Below, one piece after another: positions 17,088 to 25,259 of a stretch of DNA of 25,259 bases. Made by a program: the position numbers and the translations under genes. The DNA is from Mikrocytos mackini (lineage: Eukaryota > Endomyxa > Ascetosporea > Mikrocytida > Mikrocytiidae): positions 2,274-27,532 of the forward strand of contig JASNJN010000682.1 in NCBI GenBank assembly GCA_030180075.1, given 5' to 3'. The first letter of the stretch is position 1, and every line of letters starts with the position of its first letter. The notes under the pieces are model-generated. The model saw only the letters and a program-made list of their open reading frames with translations. It made no database searches and was not told the DNA's origin.

Positions 17088-18550
17088 TTATAATTTAATT
17101 ATTTTAAAAAGATCATCCATTTTATAATCATCATCGATTAATTCAATTATTTTCCTTATTAACTGCTCTCCTTTTCCCAATTTTAGCTCACTATGAACAC
17201 AATTTGTGAAGTTAATGTCTTCGTCAATTCGAACATACTAGGCCAAGATCGCTGTAGATATTCGGAAGTATTTTCCCATTCCAAATAACCCTCGTCAGTG
17301 TTCGAACCTTTATCTACAGCTACATCGTAATGCGATTCGTATTCGTTATCATTATTTTCAAAACACTTATCAGATTCAAATATGTCATTACTATCATCAA
17401 AATGGTATATATTTTGAAAGTCATTTTGCTCATCAACTATATCACAATTTTCTACACTCAGATTAGAATTTCTATTATCCAATGTATCAGTCAAAGCTTC
17501 TAAATGATTGTTCTCAATTGGTACTGTATTTATTCTTTCATTTGTTTCCGGCAGGAAAAAGAAGAAATCGTGTGGTATAAAACTATAAAATACACTACGA
17601 GACCACCTACTAGCCGAATTGTTGATTATATAACTTGGGTCACGTTGATAGCTTAGCATATGGATACATGGCAAACCTACTCTTTTGTTGTCAATACAAC
17701 TCTCACAGTCCTCATCAATTTGCATATTAACTCGCACAATCTTGTTAGATTCTTCTATAAGCAATATTAGAAACTTATATGTGAAGTGGGTTAGATATCT
17801 TTTACATTCAAGTATTTCAAGACTAGCTAATTTCCGAGATATTTTCATATATTTCTTTGTTAATTTGTTATTCATTTTATTTCTCTCTGTATTTATAAAG
17901 TTGAACAAGTCAGTTGTTAATTTTTCCAATGGATTGTTTAAATTTAAATAATCCTTTAAACGTTTGAATAAATTTTCTTTTCTTCCTGTGGTACGTAATC
18001 TCAAATTTATGTTTTTTTTCTTTAAATTGTCAACCCATTTATGGGGAATGTTCTTCCAATTATTTTCAAAATAGATTTTGGTTTGACTTGTGAAATTAAG
18101 AGATAAAATATCCATTTCTTCCATAGTCTGACAATTTATAATTTGTTTAAATACGCTCTTATCATTTTCAACTTCTTCTTTTGTTAAATTTAAATTTTTA
18201 GATGACACTTTCCTACCAAATGCCTTTATAACATGGTAGCGACAGAATTGTATTTCGGAATTAATAAAGTAGTCTTTAATAATTTTGATTTCTGTGAAAT
18301 CTTTGTCGATCCAGAAACTTTCTACATGTTCATAGTTATTTAGTTCGCGTAATATATCAAAGACTTTGGATATAATTTGGTATGATTCGTCCTGAACAAC
18401 GAACCACCCTGCAATCTCAGAAATACCGTCCCCATTTATGACAACTAGTGCGAAGAAGCTCCATTTCTTTATGTAAAGATCGAAAGTACTATCCATAATT
18501 ACTACATCATTATACGTGTTCCATAACCTTTGCATATATGGATCTTGGTA
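17088..18550 (-). pseudogene. MULE transposase, catalytic and SWIM part
   Basis: The long frame 17183-18535 (450 codons from an internal ATG) continues the upstream frame after an in-frame TAA (18551-18553). It shows VVIMDSTFDLYIKKW (first catalytic Asp), then WIDKDFTEIKIIKDYF and IQFCRYHVIKAF (second Asp region and C-x2-H), a long helical middle, and a SWIM-type zinc finger (CESCIDNKRVGLPCIH). An acidic Asp/Asn/Glu-rich tail follows. Coding-like sequence continues in another frame past the stop at 17183 (VRIDEDINFTNC, then LIDDDYKMDDLFKIIKL) to TAA at 17088-17090, so a 1-nt shift near 17240 probably shortened the tail. Apart from the stop and the shift it is well kept. Confidence 0.87.
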
Positions 18551-19152
18551 TTAATATGCTATTTCTTTCCCACTTTTATTTGATATTCTATGAAATGTAA
18601 AGTCTTCTTCGAATGTGTCCAGGATAGCTTTATTTTTCTCTATTTCTTTTTGCTTAACATCATCAAGTCTGTTATGTAAATTCTTTGGGTCAACATATGT
18701 ATTGGTTTTTATCGATTGGGCATGTGCTATTGTAGAGACCGAACTTGTTAATTGATAATCCCGATGAAGGTTTTCATCGTCAATGTCCACATTGTTGAGT
18801 TTCCTTATTGAAATGAATGGATGGTTAGAATGTCCGCAACATCCGCGCATTTCCAAATGACTGTGTGAAATCCCAACCAAGACTTTGAATAGGCAACCAA
18901 ACTTTTTGGTAGAAGTGTCTCGGTTTATACTAGTAGTTCTATACGCTCTGTTTCCATATTCGCACGAGTATGTTATAGAGTAGATGTGCAAGCTTTTCAG
19001 TACAGATTCATTTGTGCTGCATTGTTTCGGTATACAGTAAACGTTGAAGGATTGGTCGATTTTGTCCAAATATACGAATAATCGACTAAAGTTATAGTGA
19101 CTAAAGCGGTTGAAATACAACAAAATCCAATTTCTAACATATAAACCATTTC
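18551..19152 (-). pseudogene. MULE transposase, N-terminal DNA-binding part
   Basis: About 200 codons in the same frame as the catalytic part and separated from it only by TAA (18551-18553), so they were one gene. It is open from a stop at 19151-19153 and has no ATG before a Met in LEMRGCCGH, so the original start is lost or in another frame. It contains a FLYWCH/WRKY-GCM1-like zinc finger: ITYSCEYGN, KKFGCLFKV and GCCGHSNHPF supply the Cys and His ligands. Such fingers bind the terminal repeats of MULEs. A Lys/Glu-rich linker (VKQKEIEKNK) precedes the junction. Confidence 0.78.
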
Positions 19153-19153
19153 A

Positions 19154-20228
19154 GGTCTATTTCTATAATCACATGCGAAATAATATTTCGTAAAACTTCA
19201 GTCATATTCCATTTAAAAATTTCTTGGGTTATTGTGTGTTTCCCTGGCCAAATCTAGTACTATTGGTTAATATAGCTATTACCATGTCTTATATTACAAC
19301 CGTATTGAATAAGTATAATATTCTCTATATTTTATTAATTTTGAAATAATTGTGCTATATAATTACTTAATGGTAATGCAGAATTTAAAACGACTGCATA
19401 TGTTATATGATTTAAAACAATCGTTAATCTAGGGTTTTAATCAATCAATCAATATAGAGTATGTAAAGTCTGGAATCACAGGTAAAAGTAATACAACTTA
19501 AAATTTTGAATTTTGTAAGCTTTAAAATATTTGTGAGAATTTTGATAATATTTAAAACTTCTCGCACAAACCCGCATAACGGGTGGGAGGTTTTACATTT
19601 TAAATCGTTTTGTTTTCAGTCAAAACATTCAGATTTTCTATTTTACTGATAAGAAATTTAAAAAATTCAATATACAACTAGTGTTGTCTTAAACAGGCAA
19701 ACTAATTATATATTAAATCTGCAAACAAAATTAAAATGTTTTTGAAATTTAACTTATATTTAAATTTTTAAGTACTAAAATTTGATAATACATAAAATTT
19801 TAAATTATGAAAATCTTTATTTTACAAGATTAAACAAAATTACAATCAATATTTTTATTATCAACAAATTTTAAAGAAAAAAATCGTGCTGTTAGTAGGT
19901 TCTTAAAAAAAATAATTTTTTATAAAGGGATTTTTGAAAATATAAAAATTTGAATATAAGTAACTTTTAAAAATACAATAAATTTCCATTTACACTTTCT
20001 TATAATATGGAGAAATTTTTGTGTATTTTTAAAAAAAGTTATTTTATGTACATGTTAAAATTTTAAATTTCAATTTTATAGAGTATAAAGCATTTAAAAC
20101 CAATCTAAACATCATAATCGCTGAATACACTATTAATACACATTTACAAAAAAATGACGTAGTTCGGTTTAGATTTACAACTTTTTTTTAAATATTTACT
20201 TTTATTTTTTAGTTTTTATTTGTTTAAA
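19154..20228. other. AT-rich spacer
   Basis: About 1 kb without a supportable gene. One local inverted motif is present at about 19556-19600 (AAAACTTCTCGCAC...CCCG-CATAA-CGGG...GTGGGAGGTTTT), which could be a small hairpin or the joined ends of an excised element. The rest is A/T-run DNA. Confidence 0.5.
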
Positions 20229-20480
20229 CGCCAATAGAATGCTTACCAGCCCTCCTTTGTGCTTTGTATATCTGCCCCTGTGTTCCTAGTTTACAGGGGC
20301 AGTCGGCTGGTCATACAGCGGCGTCTTCCGCTTCTCCTAGGCGGGAATAGTGAGTTGTAAAGAAAATAGGAGTTGTCCAGGCTCCTAAGTAATAGGACAA
20401 TGTTGGAAATCCCTTTACGCATCCCCAGATCAATATAACACAAGTGTTACTCCCTGGAGGTTTATATCGGGAATTTCCAT
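20229..20480 (-). other. GC-richer island: decayed coding frame or structured RNA
   Basis: On the minus strand one frame is protein-like from about 20473 to TAA at 20226-20228, with a single in-frame TGA: YKPPGSNTCVILIWGC, then YYLGAWTTPIFF, GEAEDAAV, stop, PADCPCKLGTQGQIYKAQRR. No family is recognised and there is no start. On the plus strand the same DNA can fold: ACCAGCC (20245-20251) pairs with GGCTGGT (20305-20311) around a perfect 10-bp stem CTGCCCCTGT/ACAGGGGCAG (20272-20281 with 20293-20302). Further on, AGGAG/CTCCT and TTGTCC/GGACAA could interleave as a pseudoknot. The two readings are alternatives; base composition favours something once functional. Confidence 0.4.
20272..20302. 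repeat. GC-rich hairpin, 10-bp stem, 11-nt loop
   Basis: CTGCCCCTGT and its exact complement ACAGGGGCAG, enclosed by a further 7-bp pairing (20245-20251 with 20305-20311). It stands out in DNA that is otherwise mostly A/T runs. Confidence 0.8.
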
Positions 20481-21492
20481 TTTTCAAAAGTTAAATTTTC
20501 AAAACTAATGTTTTTGTTTACGACCAGGGGCGAGGTCAACACAAGTAAAATTCAACAGGTTTGTTTATTATATGTTAATATCACGTTTGTAAGTTTTTAC
20601 TTTCGATTTTAATGAGTTTGGAAATTTTGCATTTTGGTCAAATTTAAATTTTGGTCACAGTCAGTACATAATAAAACACATTGTTATCAATATATAAGAT
20701 GGTATTTCAATGTTTTAAAATTCATATTTACTTTTTGAAACAAATTATGTGATATTCAAGGAAATATTTTTAAATGAACTTGTCAATAACCCATAAAAAC
20801 CGACCAAACTTAGAGCGACTAAAGCTACAAAACGACCAATCCATCGATGTTTACTGTATCTTGAAGTTATTTTTTGTATAATTTTGATTAATGTTTTCTT
20901 ATTATTAACCCCTATTTATCTACTCATGGGGATCATATTTAGTTTCAAATAATTTTGCAACATTAAAATTTTCATTTTCCAACAGTACTGAAAGCTACAG
21001 AACAATATAGACTCCCTTATAACATGAACCACTACTTGGAATGTTACAATAGTTCCCATGTCAAGGCCTCGTTGTATTGTACATTACATTTCACAAAGCT
21101 CTACGGGAACTAGCCAAACAGACGATTGCTTATTTCACAAACATGGCGGTATACTATAATAGTCTAACAAACAATCAAACTGAAATTCCTAAAATATAGC
21201 ACCGTAGAAAGTTGTAGTGCTTGAAGAATGGTTCATTATGTTAAACGAAAAGTTAGAAGACGTTTTATGGGATTATACGGTTAACAGGCATTGATAAACT
21301 GTATATACGTTCATAATATATCCTACAGTTACGAAAAATCAACAATCAGCACATATATCTAACGTATACTAATTTTCTTTATTGGCAAATAACAATCGGT
21401 AAGTTTTAGATTACGAATAAGTCAATTTTCACTTGTTTATAATTAATTATATTCATGGATGGGGCCTTGTAACATAACTGTATAAACATTAG
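20481..21492. other. AT-rich spacer
   Basis: About 1 kb with no supportable gene on either strand and no clear element ends. A weak 8-bp inverted pair TAGTTCCC/GGGAACTA frames 21052-21112. Confidence 0.45.
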
Positions 21493-21500
21493 ATTGTATG

Positions 21501-21882
21501 TAGACATTTAAATTATCGATCTCGACATAATCGATTATCGAAATAATAGTGGATTTTTCGATAATTCGATATTTTCGATAATCGATATATCGAAAATCAA
21601 TATGCGAGTTTTACTATTATTTCGAAATAAATTTTGTTGTAATTGATTATCAAGAGCATAATTCAGCTAATCTACAATAAACTGGGGTATTATGATAAGA
21701 TTTTAGTGTTATGAACGAAATTTTTAATATTTTGCATTGAAATGTCGAAATTTATATAAATTTAGCTTTTAAATGCCTCCCACGCAAAAAGCAGAATTTA
21801 TCGAAAAACCATGTTTATCATATCGAAAAAATTTATCGATTTATCAATTTTTTTTAATAATCGATAAAATTTTAAATGTCTA
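21501..21882. mobile_element. hAT-type MITE rich in TATCGA motifs (382 bp)
   Basis: Left terminus TAGACATTTAAATTATCGAT; right terminus, read inwards, TAGACATTTAAAATTTTATC. Perfect 8-bp duplication ATTGTATG at 21493-21500 and 21883-21890. Both subterminal regions are packed with TATCGA/TCGATA motifs in both orientations, likely repeated transposase-binding sites (inference). No coding capacity. Confidence 0.87.
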
Positions 21883-22548
21883 ATTGTATGGAATTTTTTA
21901 TATTGTCACTAAATAATATTTAATCTCAAATACTAATGGTATAATACAACATTTAATACAAAATTTGTCGCTATTTCTCTGTTTATGCAATATTTTCTTT
22001 GTTAATCACTTTATCCATGACCCCCCGACATAATCAAGCGAAGCGAGCGGAACGACGCAAGCTTGGATATAGACCAATGCCGATTTTGAACCAGGGGTTT
22101 TTAAACTTAAATATTTATATGAGACCTGTCCAACAACTTTTTATAACTTTATTGTATGTTGGGGTATGTTTTTGAAACGTATTGTGCTGGTGGTGTACCT
22201 TTTTAAAGTTAAATTTTTGAAAACAAAATCAGATAAAAGATGGTAAAAATGGACATAAACGAGCATTTCGCTATTGCAGATTGTTTATTGTTATTATATA
22301 TACATTTGGTTTGCGTATAAACTTGAATAATCTGGTTTTCAAAAAATTTGACTGTAAATCGCCTTTTCCCATTTTATTTCGAGTTAACAACGAGATTGGA
22401 ATAGTGGTGTGAATTAAATAGCTTTGTTATACCAGCTGTGATCAATCTGGAATTGAATAACATTTATAAAATTATTTAGTTCTAGAAACAAACAATATTG
22501 AATATAGATCAAATTCCCCGTTTTCATTTCATGTTAGTTACGGGTAGT

Positions 22549-22930
22549 CAGGGTTGTAAGGTAAAAACCACATGGTTTTTACCACCCTGGTAAAAACCGG
22601 ATATTACTGTCATGTCATAAACCTTTTTGACATTTACCCGGCATAAACCTAAAATTTGGTAGGAACTTATTTTTGGAAGATTTTTGGGATAAAATTTTCG
22701 ATTTTTAGCAAATTTTTATTTTTAAATTTTATTACTTTGTTTCTAAAAATTTTTTATTTTTAATCTCCTGGGATTACGTTAAGTTTTTCCACTTAGATTA
22801 TTTTTGGGATTTTCAAAATATTTTCCAAATATAAATTTTCTAGGTTTTTGACATGGTTTAATCCGGTTTATACCGGTTAAAACCCATGTCATGTCATAAA
22901 GGGTTTATGCCTGTCATAAACGCAACCCTG
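22549..22930. mobile_element. hAT-type MITE (382 bp) inside Helitron-like copy B
   Basis: Starts CAGGGTTG and ends CAACCCTG, flanked by identical 8-bp copies CGGGTAGT (22541-22548 and 22931-22938). Copy A of the host repeat, without the insertion, is the empty site. Just inside the left end is a hairpin GGTAAAAACC-ACAT-GGTTTTTACC (22560-22583), and GTCATGTCATAAA-type motifs occur in both halves. No coding capacity. Confidence 0.92.
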
Positions 22931-22956
22931 CGGGTAGTCATATAACTTACCCTTTT

Positions 22957-22992
22957 CTGTATTTAGGGCCTCGACAGAGGCCCCAAATACAG
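22957..22992. repeat. Hairpin of Helitron-like copy B
   Basis: Counterpart of 13136-13171. One base of the 16-bp stem differs (GGGG to AGGG in the left arm); loop GACA is unchanged. Confidence 0.85.
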
Positions 22993-23265
22993 ATGTTTTT
23001 AACTATAAACTTTTATAAAGGTCCTAAAACTTATTATAGAGAGTTATGATTTATATAAAAGTTGTATTGTAAATACTATATTATTNAAAAGTTANGATTA
23101 TTATGTTGCAATAAATACATGAATTTAAATAGATAAATCTACATTTAGACTATGCCTACGCTTCGCTTTTATTGATCGTGATTATCCCTAATATTACAAA
23201 CATGCTCGTAAAAATGTACAGTAAAAATTTTGTTGTGAAAATTGTGATTTCAATTTACATGAGCT

Positions 23266-23347
23266 ATCGGAAAGGAAAACTCTTCCGACGCCCGACGTCG
23301 GAGTCGGTCGGAATCGGAATAGATTTTTTTTATTTTTGACACCTCTG
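23266..23347. mobile_element. Possible hAT-type element end, GC-rich subterminal region
   Basis: Reading on the minus strand from 23347, the sequence begins CAGAGGTGTCAAAAATA and is followed by repeated TCCGA/TCGGA motifs including the palindrome CCGACGTCGG. CAGAGGTG is a hAT-like terminus. No matching left end was found, so the call rests on one end only. Confidence 0.35.
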
Positions 23348-23349
23348 GT

Positions 23350-24413
23350 TTAACACTTTCGGCATCCTGGTATTTTTAAGGAGCTTTAAGAAAAATAAAC
23401 AAGAGTATACGTTATTGATATGTTAAAAATATTATAATCATTTTTTATAAAAGTATCCTAATAAAAATCAAATTTTTTTCGGTTTTGAATCTTAGAAAAA
23501 GTTACTTTTCAAAAATCAGAAAATTAAGATTCTAAAAAATAATATGCCGCATTTTAATGGGAACCAATTATATAATCTATTTGAACAAACTTTTTAATTC
23601 ATAATTCTTTTAATTTCGTACATGCATATTATATTTTTATGTACACTTTTAAAATGGCTTCAAATTATGCTTAAAACAACATGTTACGTATTATAATATA
23701 ATGTAAATACACCTATTCGTTATAGGTCAATAATAAGCTTATCCATTCAACATATAATCTGTTTTTGATTAATATTATAAATCACCACTGCCCAACCAGA
23801 GAACTAGAGGTTATGTAATATAAAGGGAAGAAGAACCAGAACCAAAAAAGACAGGGCCAGGACAAAGAAGAATAGAAAGAAAAGATAGCCAAAGATAAAA
23901 CAAAGATGAAGGAGGAGAGGAAAAGAAAGGACATAATAAAGAACGCCGCAAAGAATAGAACAAAAGAGAGCCAATGATAAACGAAAAGAAGAAACACGAG
24001 ACGATAAGAGATGGTTGGGCTAAAAAGAAAGACAATAAAACGAACAACAGACCAGAAATATAAAAAAGAAGACAAATTATAAGTAGGAGTTATAATTAAC
24101 AAAAAATGATATACAAAATAAATATAGAACAAAAAGAAGAGCTAGAAAAGAGATTATATTTAATTTAAATTTATTATAAAACATAAAATTTTAAATTTTA
24201 AAATGTACTTTATTTTTTATTCAAACGAGTTGTTTTAGAGTTTTACATATTAATGTTTCATAACAATATTACCAAATAAGAGTCTATTTCGTCGTTATAA
24301 CACATAACATGGCATAATATTGGCAGATTACCATGGGTCATATTAACCCAAAATGTCCTATATGCTAAGTTCATTATGGGTCATATTGACCCTCGTGGGG
24401 GCGAAAGTGTTAA
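23350..24413. mobile_element. piggyBac-type non-autonomous element (1056 bp between TTAA sites)
   Basis: TTAA at 23350-23353 and 24410-24413. The left terminus is CACTTTCGGC; the right terminus read inwards is CACTTTCGCCCCCACGAGGG. TTAA plus matching CACTTTCG ends is the piggyBac pattern. The right subterminal region holds two symmetric motifs, GGGTCA-TAT-TAACCC (24335-24349) and GGGTCA-TAT-TGACCC (24378-24392), of the kind seen next to piggyBac ends. No transposase is present; the centre is a purine-rich, T-poor tract (about 23810-24150). Confidence 0.72.
23810..24150 (+). repeat. Purine-rich, T-poor low-complexity tract
   Basis: About 340 bases in which the plus strand is mainly A and G with some C and very few T (AAAGAAGAATAGAAAGAAAA and similar). 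The open frames on the minus strand, Phe/Leu/Ser-rich, follow from this composition and carry no motif. It may be an expanded degenerate simple repeat. Confidence 0.65.
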
Positions 24414-24865
24414 ATAGACAGATCCATGGAAAATTTTGTAAATTTCAATAAATATGAACTTAAACATCTTAACTATACGTATGATTTACAAAATTTCAAC
24501 AAAGTAGCACAATGACATGGTTTCATAAGAGAGAGGTAGAAACTGGGTCTAGACCCTGGTCTGGTCTGGACCATGGTCCAGACCGAATTCTGGTCTATGA
24601 GTTGTAGAAGTCCGTAAATTTTGTGTTTTGAAAATAAATTTGGCAAATGTTTGTTGTCGTTATGGCGAAGTGTTTTGGGATATAACCAAGTGTTTATTAA
24701 AGCATGTATATGTAATTTTATATTTGAAATTGATCTATAAATAAAAACCCCTCTAAAATCAGACCATTATCTATATAATTTTGATTTGTTTTGTGAATCA
24801 TATTGTTAGATACCTCGTATTTTGTAAAACCAAATTCATCTAAAGTTTAAATTCAAATTCAAAAA
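24414..24865. other. AT-rich spacer with a cluster of GGTCT/AGACC palindromes
   Basis: No gene before the ATG at 24866. At 24545-24585 lie GGGTCTAGACCC and a perfect 22-bp palindrome (24563-24584, halves GGTCTGGACCA/TGGTCCAGACC) with further CTGGTCT copies on both sides. Confidence 0.6.
24563..24584. repeat. 22-bp perfect palindrome
   Basis: Halves GGTCTGGACCA and TGGTCCAGACC with no central spacer. It neighbours a second palindrome, GGGTCTAGACCC, about 7 bp to the left. It lies about 280 bp upstream of the zinc-finger gene start. It may be a protein-binding site or an element fragment. Confidence 0.8.
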
Positions 24866-25259
24866 ATGACCATAAATGCACCAGAGAAAATCACGGTATC
24901 TGGAAGAATATATTCTTATAAATGTGATTTATCAGGTAATAAACTTTCTTATCGCTGCATATATCGTTCTAAATGCAAAGTATCATTACATCTAAACAAT
25001 GAGCACTTATTTGACGAAAGCAAAACAGAAATAATACATTTAAAAGTAGTAAATGAACATACATGCTCCCCAAAAACAAATTCAAATAATTTAACTTTAG
25101 CTATAGAAAAAGAACAAGAGTATTCAGAAATTCAAAAAAAGGCGATATATTTAATTAGTCTCAATCATACTAAAGAAGTTTCCTGGCATATAGACAATAT
25201 CAGGCAGAACAACATAGGATTAACTGACAATCAAGTGAAGTATCTCCTACATAAATATC
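24866..25259 (+). CDS. FLYWCH/MULE-type zinc-finger protein, N-terminal part (runs off window)
   Basis: Open from ATG 24866 (preceded by a run of A) to the window edge, 131 codons without a break. The first 75 residues form a FLYWCH/WRKY-GCM1-like finger: GRIYSYKCD, then LSYRCIYRSKCKVSLHL, then VVNEHTCS, giving the C...C...H-x-C ligand pattern in the right order. A helical segment follows (AIEKEQEYSEIQKKAIYLI). This layout is the usual N-terminus of a MULE transposase, so a catalytic domain is expected beyond 25259; a stand-alone FLYWCH protein is the alternative. Unlike the two other MULE copies here it shows no damage in the visible part. The start choice is supported by the upstream sequence being AT-rich and not protein-like. 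Confidence 0.72.
   Translation, partial: MTINAPEKITVSGRIYSYKCDLSGNKLSYRCIYRSKCKVSLHLNNEHLFDESKTEIIHLKVVNEHTCSPKTNSNNLTLAIEKEQEYSEIQKKAIYLISLNHTKEVSWHIDNIRQNNIGLTDNQVKYLLHKY

Larger units (their letters stand above)
22034..23191. mobile_element. Helitron-like repeat, copy B (carries a hAT-type MITE)
   Basis: Same family and orientation as 12603-13458. It starts TCAAGCGAAGCGAGCGG after A and ends CTAA before T. It contains the hAT-type insertion 22549-22930. It has also lost roughly 90 bases present in copy A around 23083-23096, where isolated Ns occur (23086, 23095), so part of the difference may be a sequence-quality problem. Outside these changes it closely follows copy A. Confidence 0.62.

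Noticed and set aside
17685-17951. 88-codon plus-strand frame
   Set aside because: Shadow of the MULE transposase.
20239-20480. 5S rRNA, SRP RNA or RNase P RNA
   Set aside because: None of the conserved motifs of these RNAs could be recognised; only generic stems are visible.
23782-24132. Membrane-protein-like frame of 116 codons rich in Phe, Leu and Ser
   Set aside because: Reverse strand of a purine-rich low-complexity tract inside a piggyBac-type element; hydrophobicity follows from base composition.

Overview
The window is AT-rich eukaryotic DNA (roughly 70% A+T by eye) made almost entirely of transposable elements and their remains. No rRNA, tRNA, bacterial operon or CRISPR array was seen. 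The mix is IS630/Tc1-mariner, pogo/Tigger, MULE, hAT-type, piggyBac-type and Helitron-like elements plus a compact Ty3/gypsy retrotransposon with a very short LTR. Reading frames are intronless and there is one PD-(D/E)XK-like nuclease gene. This would fit a transposon-rich microsporidian (Hamiltosporidium-like); another AT-rich parasite such as a myxozoan cannot be excluded from this sequence alone.

Layout. 1-613: right end of an IS630/Tc1-mariner transposon, with the transposase C-terminus, nine 21-bp subterminal repeats and a TA target. 614-3500: gene-poor DNA with an 81-bp-arm hairpin (2817-3031) and a possible SNARE-like tail (3126-3281). 3521-3889 and 3912-4993: two frames that both run into an N-containing joint; the second is the nuclease gene, cut by a 228-bp hAT-type MITE. 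5111-12196: a nest in which an old MULE transposase relic carries a pogo-type MITE at a TA, that MITE carries a Ty3/gypsy element (5280-10553, target ATATC), and the Ty3 3' LTR carries a 986-bp MULE-type foldback element (5440-6425, 9-bp duplication). A hAT-type MITE (11797-12135) sits in the same MULE relic.

12603-14442: a Helitron-like repeat, then a second copy of the hAT-type MITE holding a second copy of the pogo-type MITE. 14788-16270: a broken pogo/Tigger transposase interrupted by two MITEs. 17088-19152: a nearly complete MULE transposase with one stop and one frameshift. 20229-20480: a GC-richer island that is either decayed coding DNA or a structured RNA. 21501-23353: a TATCGA-rich hAT-type MITE, the second Helitron-like copy with its own hAT-type insertion, and a possible hAT end. 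23350-24413: a TTAA-flanked piggyBac-type element with a purine-rich core. 24866-end: the start of an intact FLYWCH/MULE-type zinc-finger gene that leaves the window.

The genes do not form a pathway. The autonomous-type enzymes seen here (IS630, pogo, MULE) belong to the families expected to move some of the MITEs. No hAT, piggyBac or Helitron enzyme is present, so those elements must depend, or have depended, on copies elsewhere. Target-site duplications, and empty sites in paired copies, give a relative insertion order.
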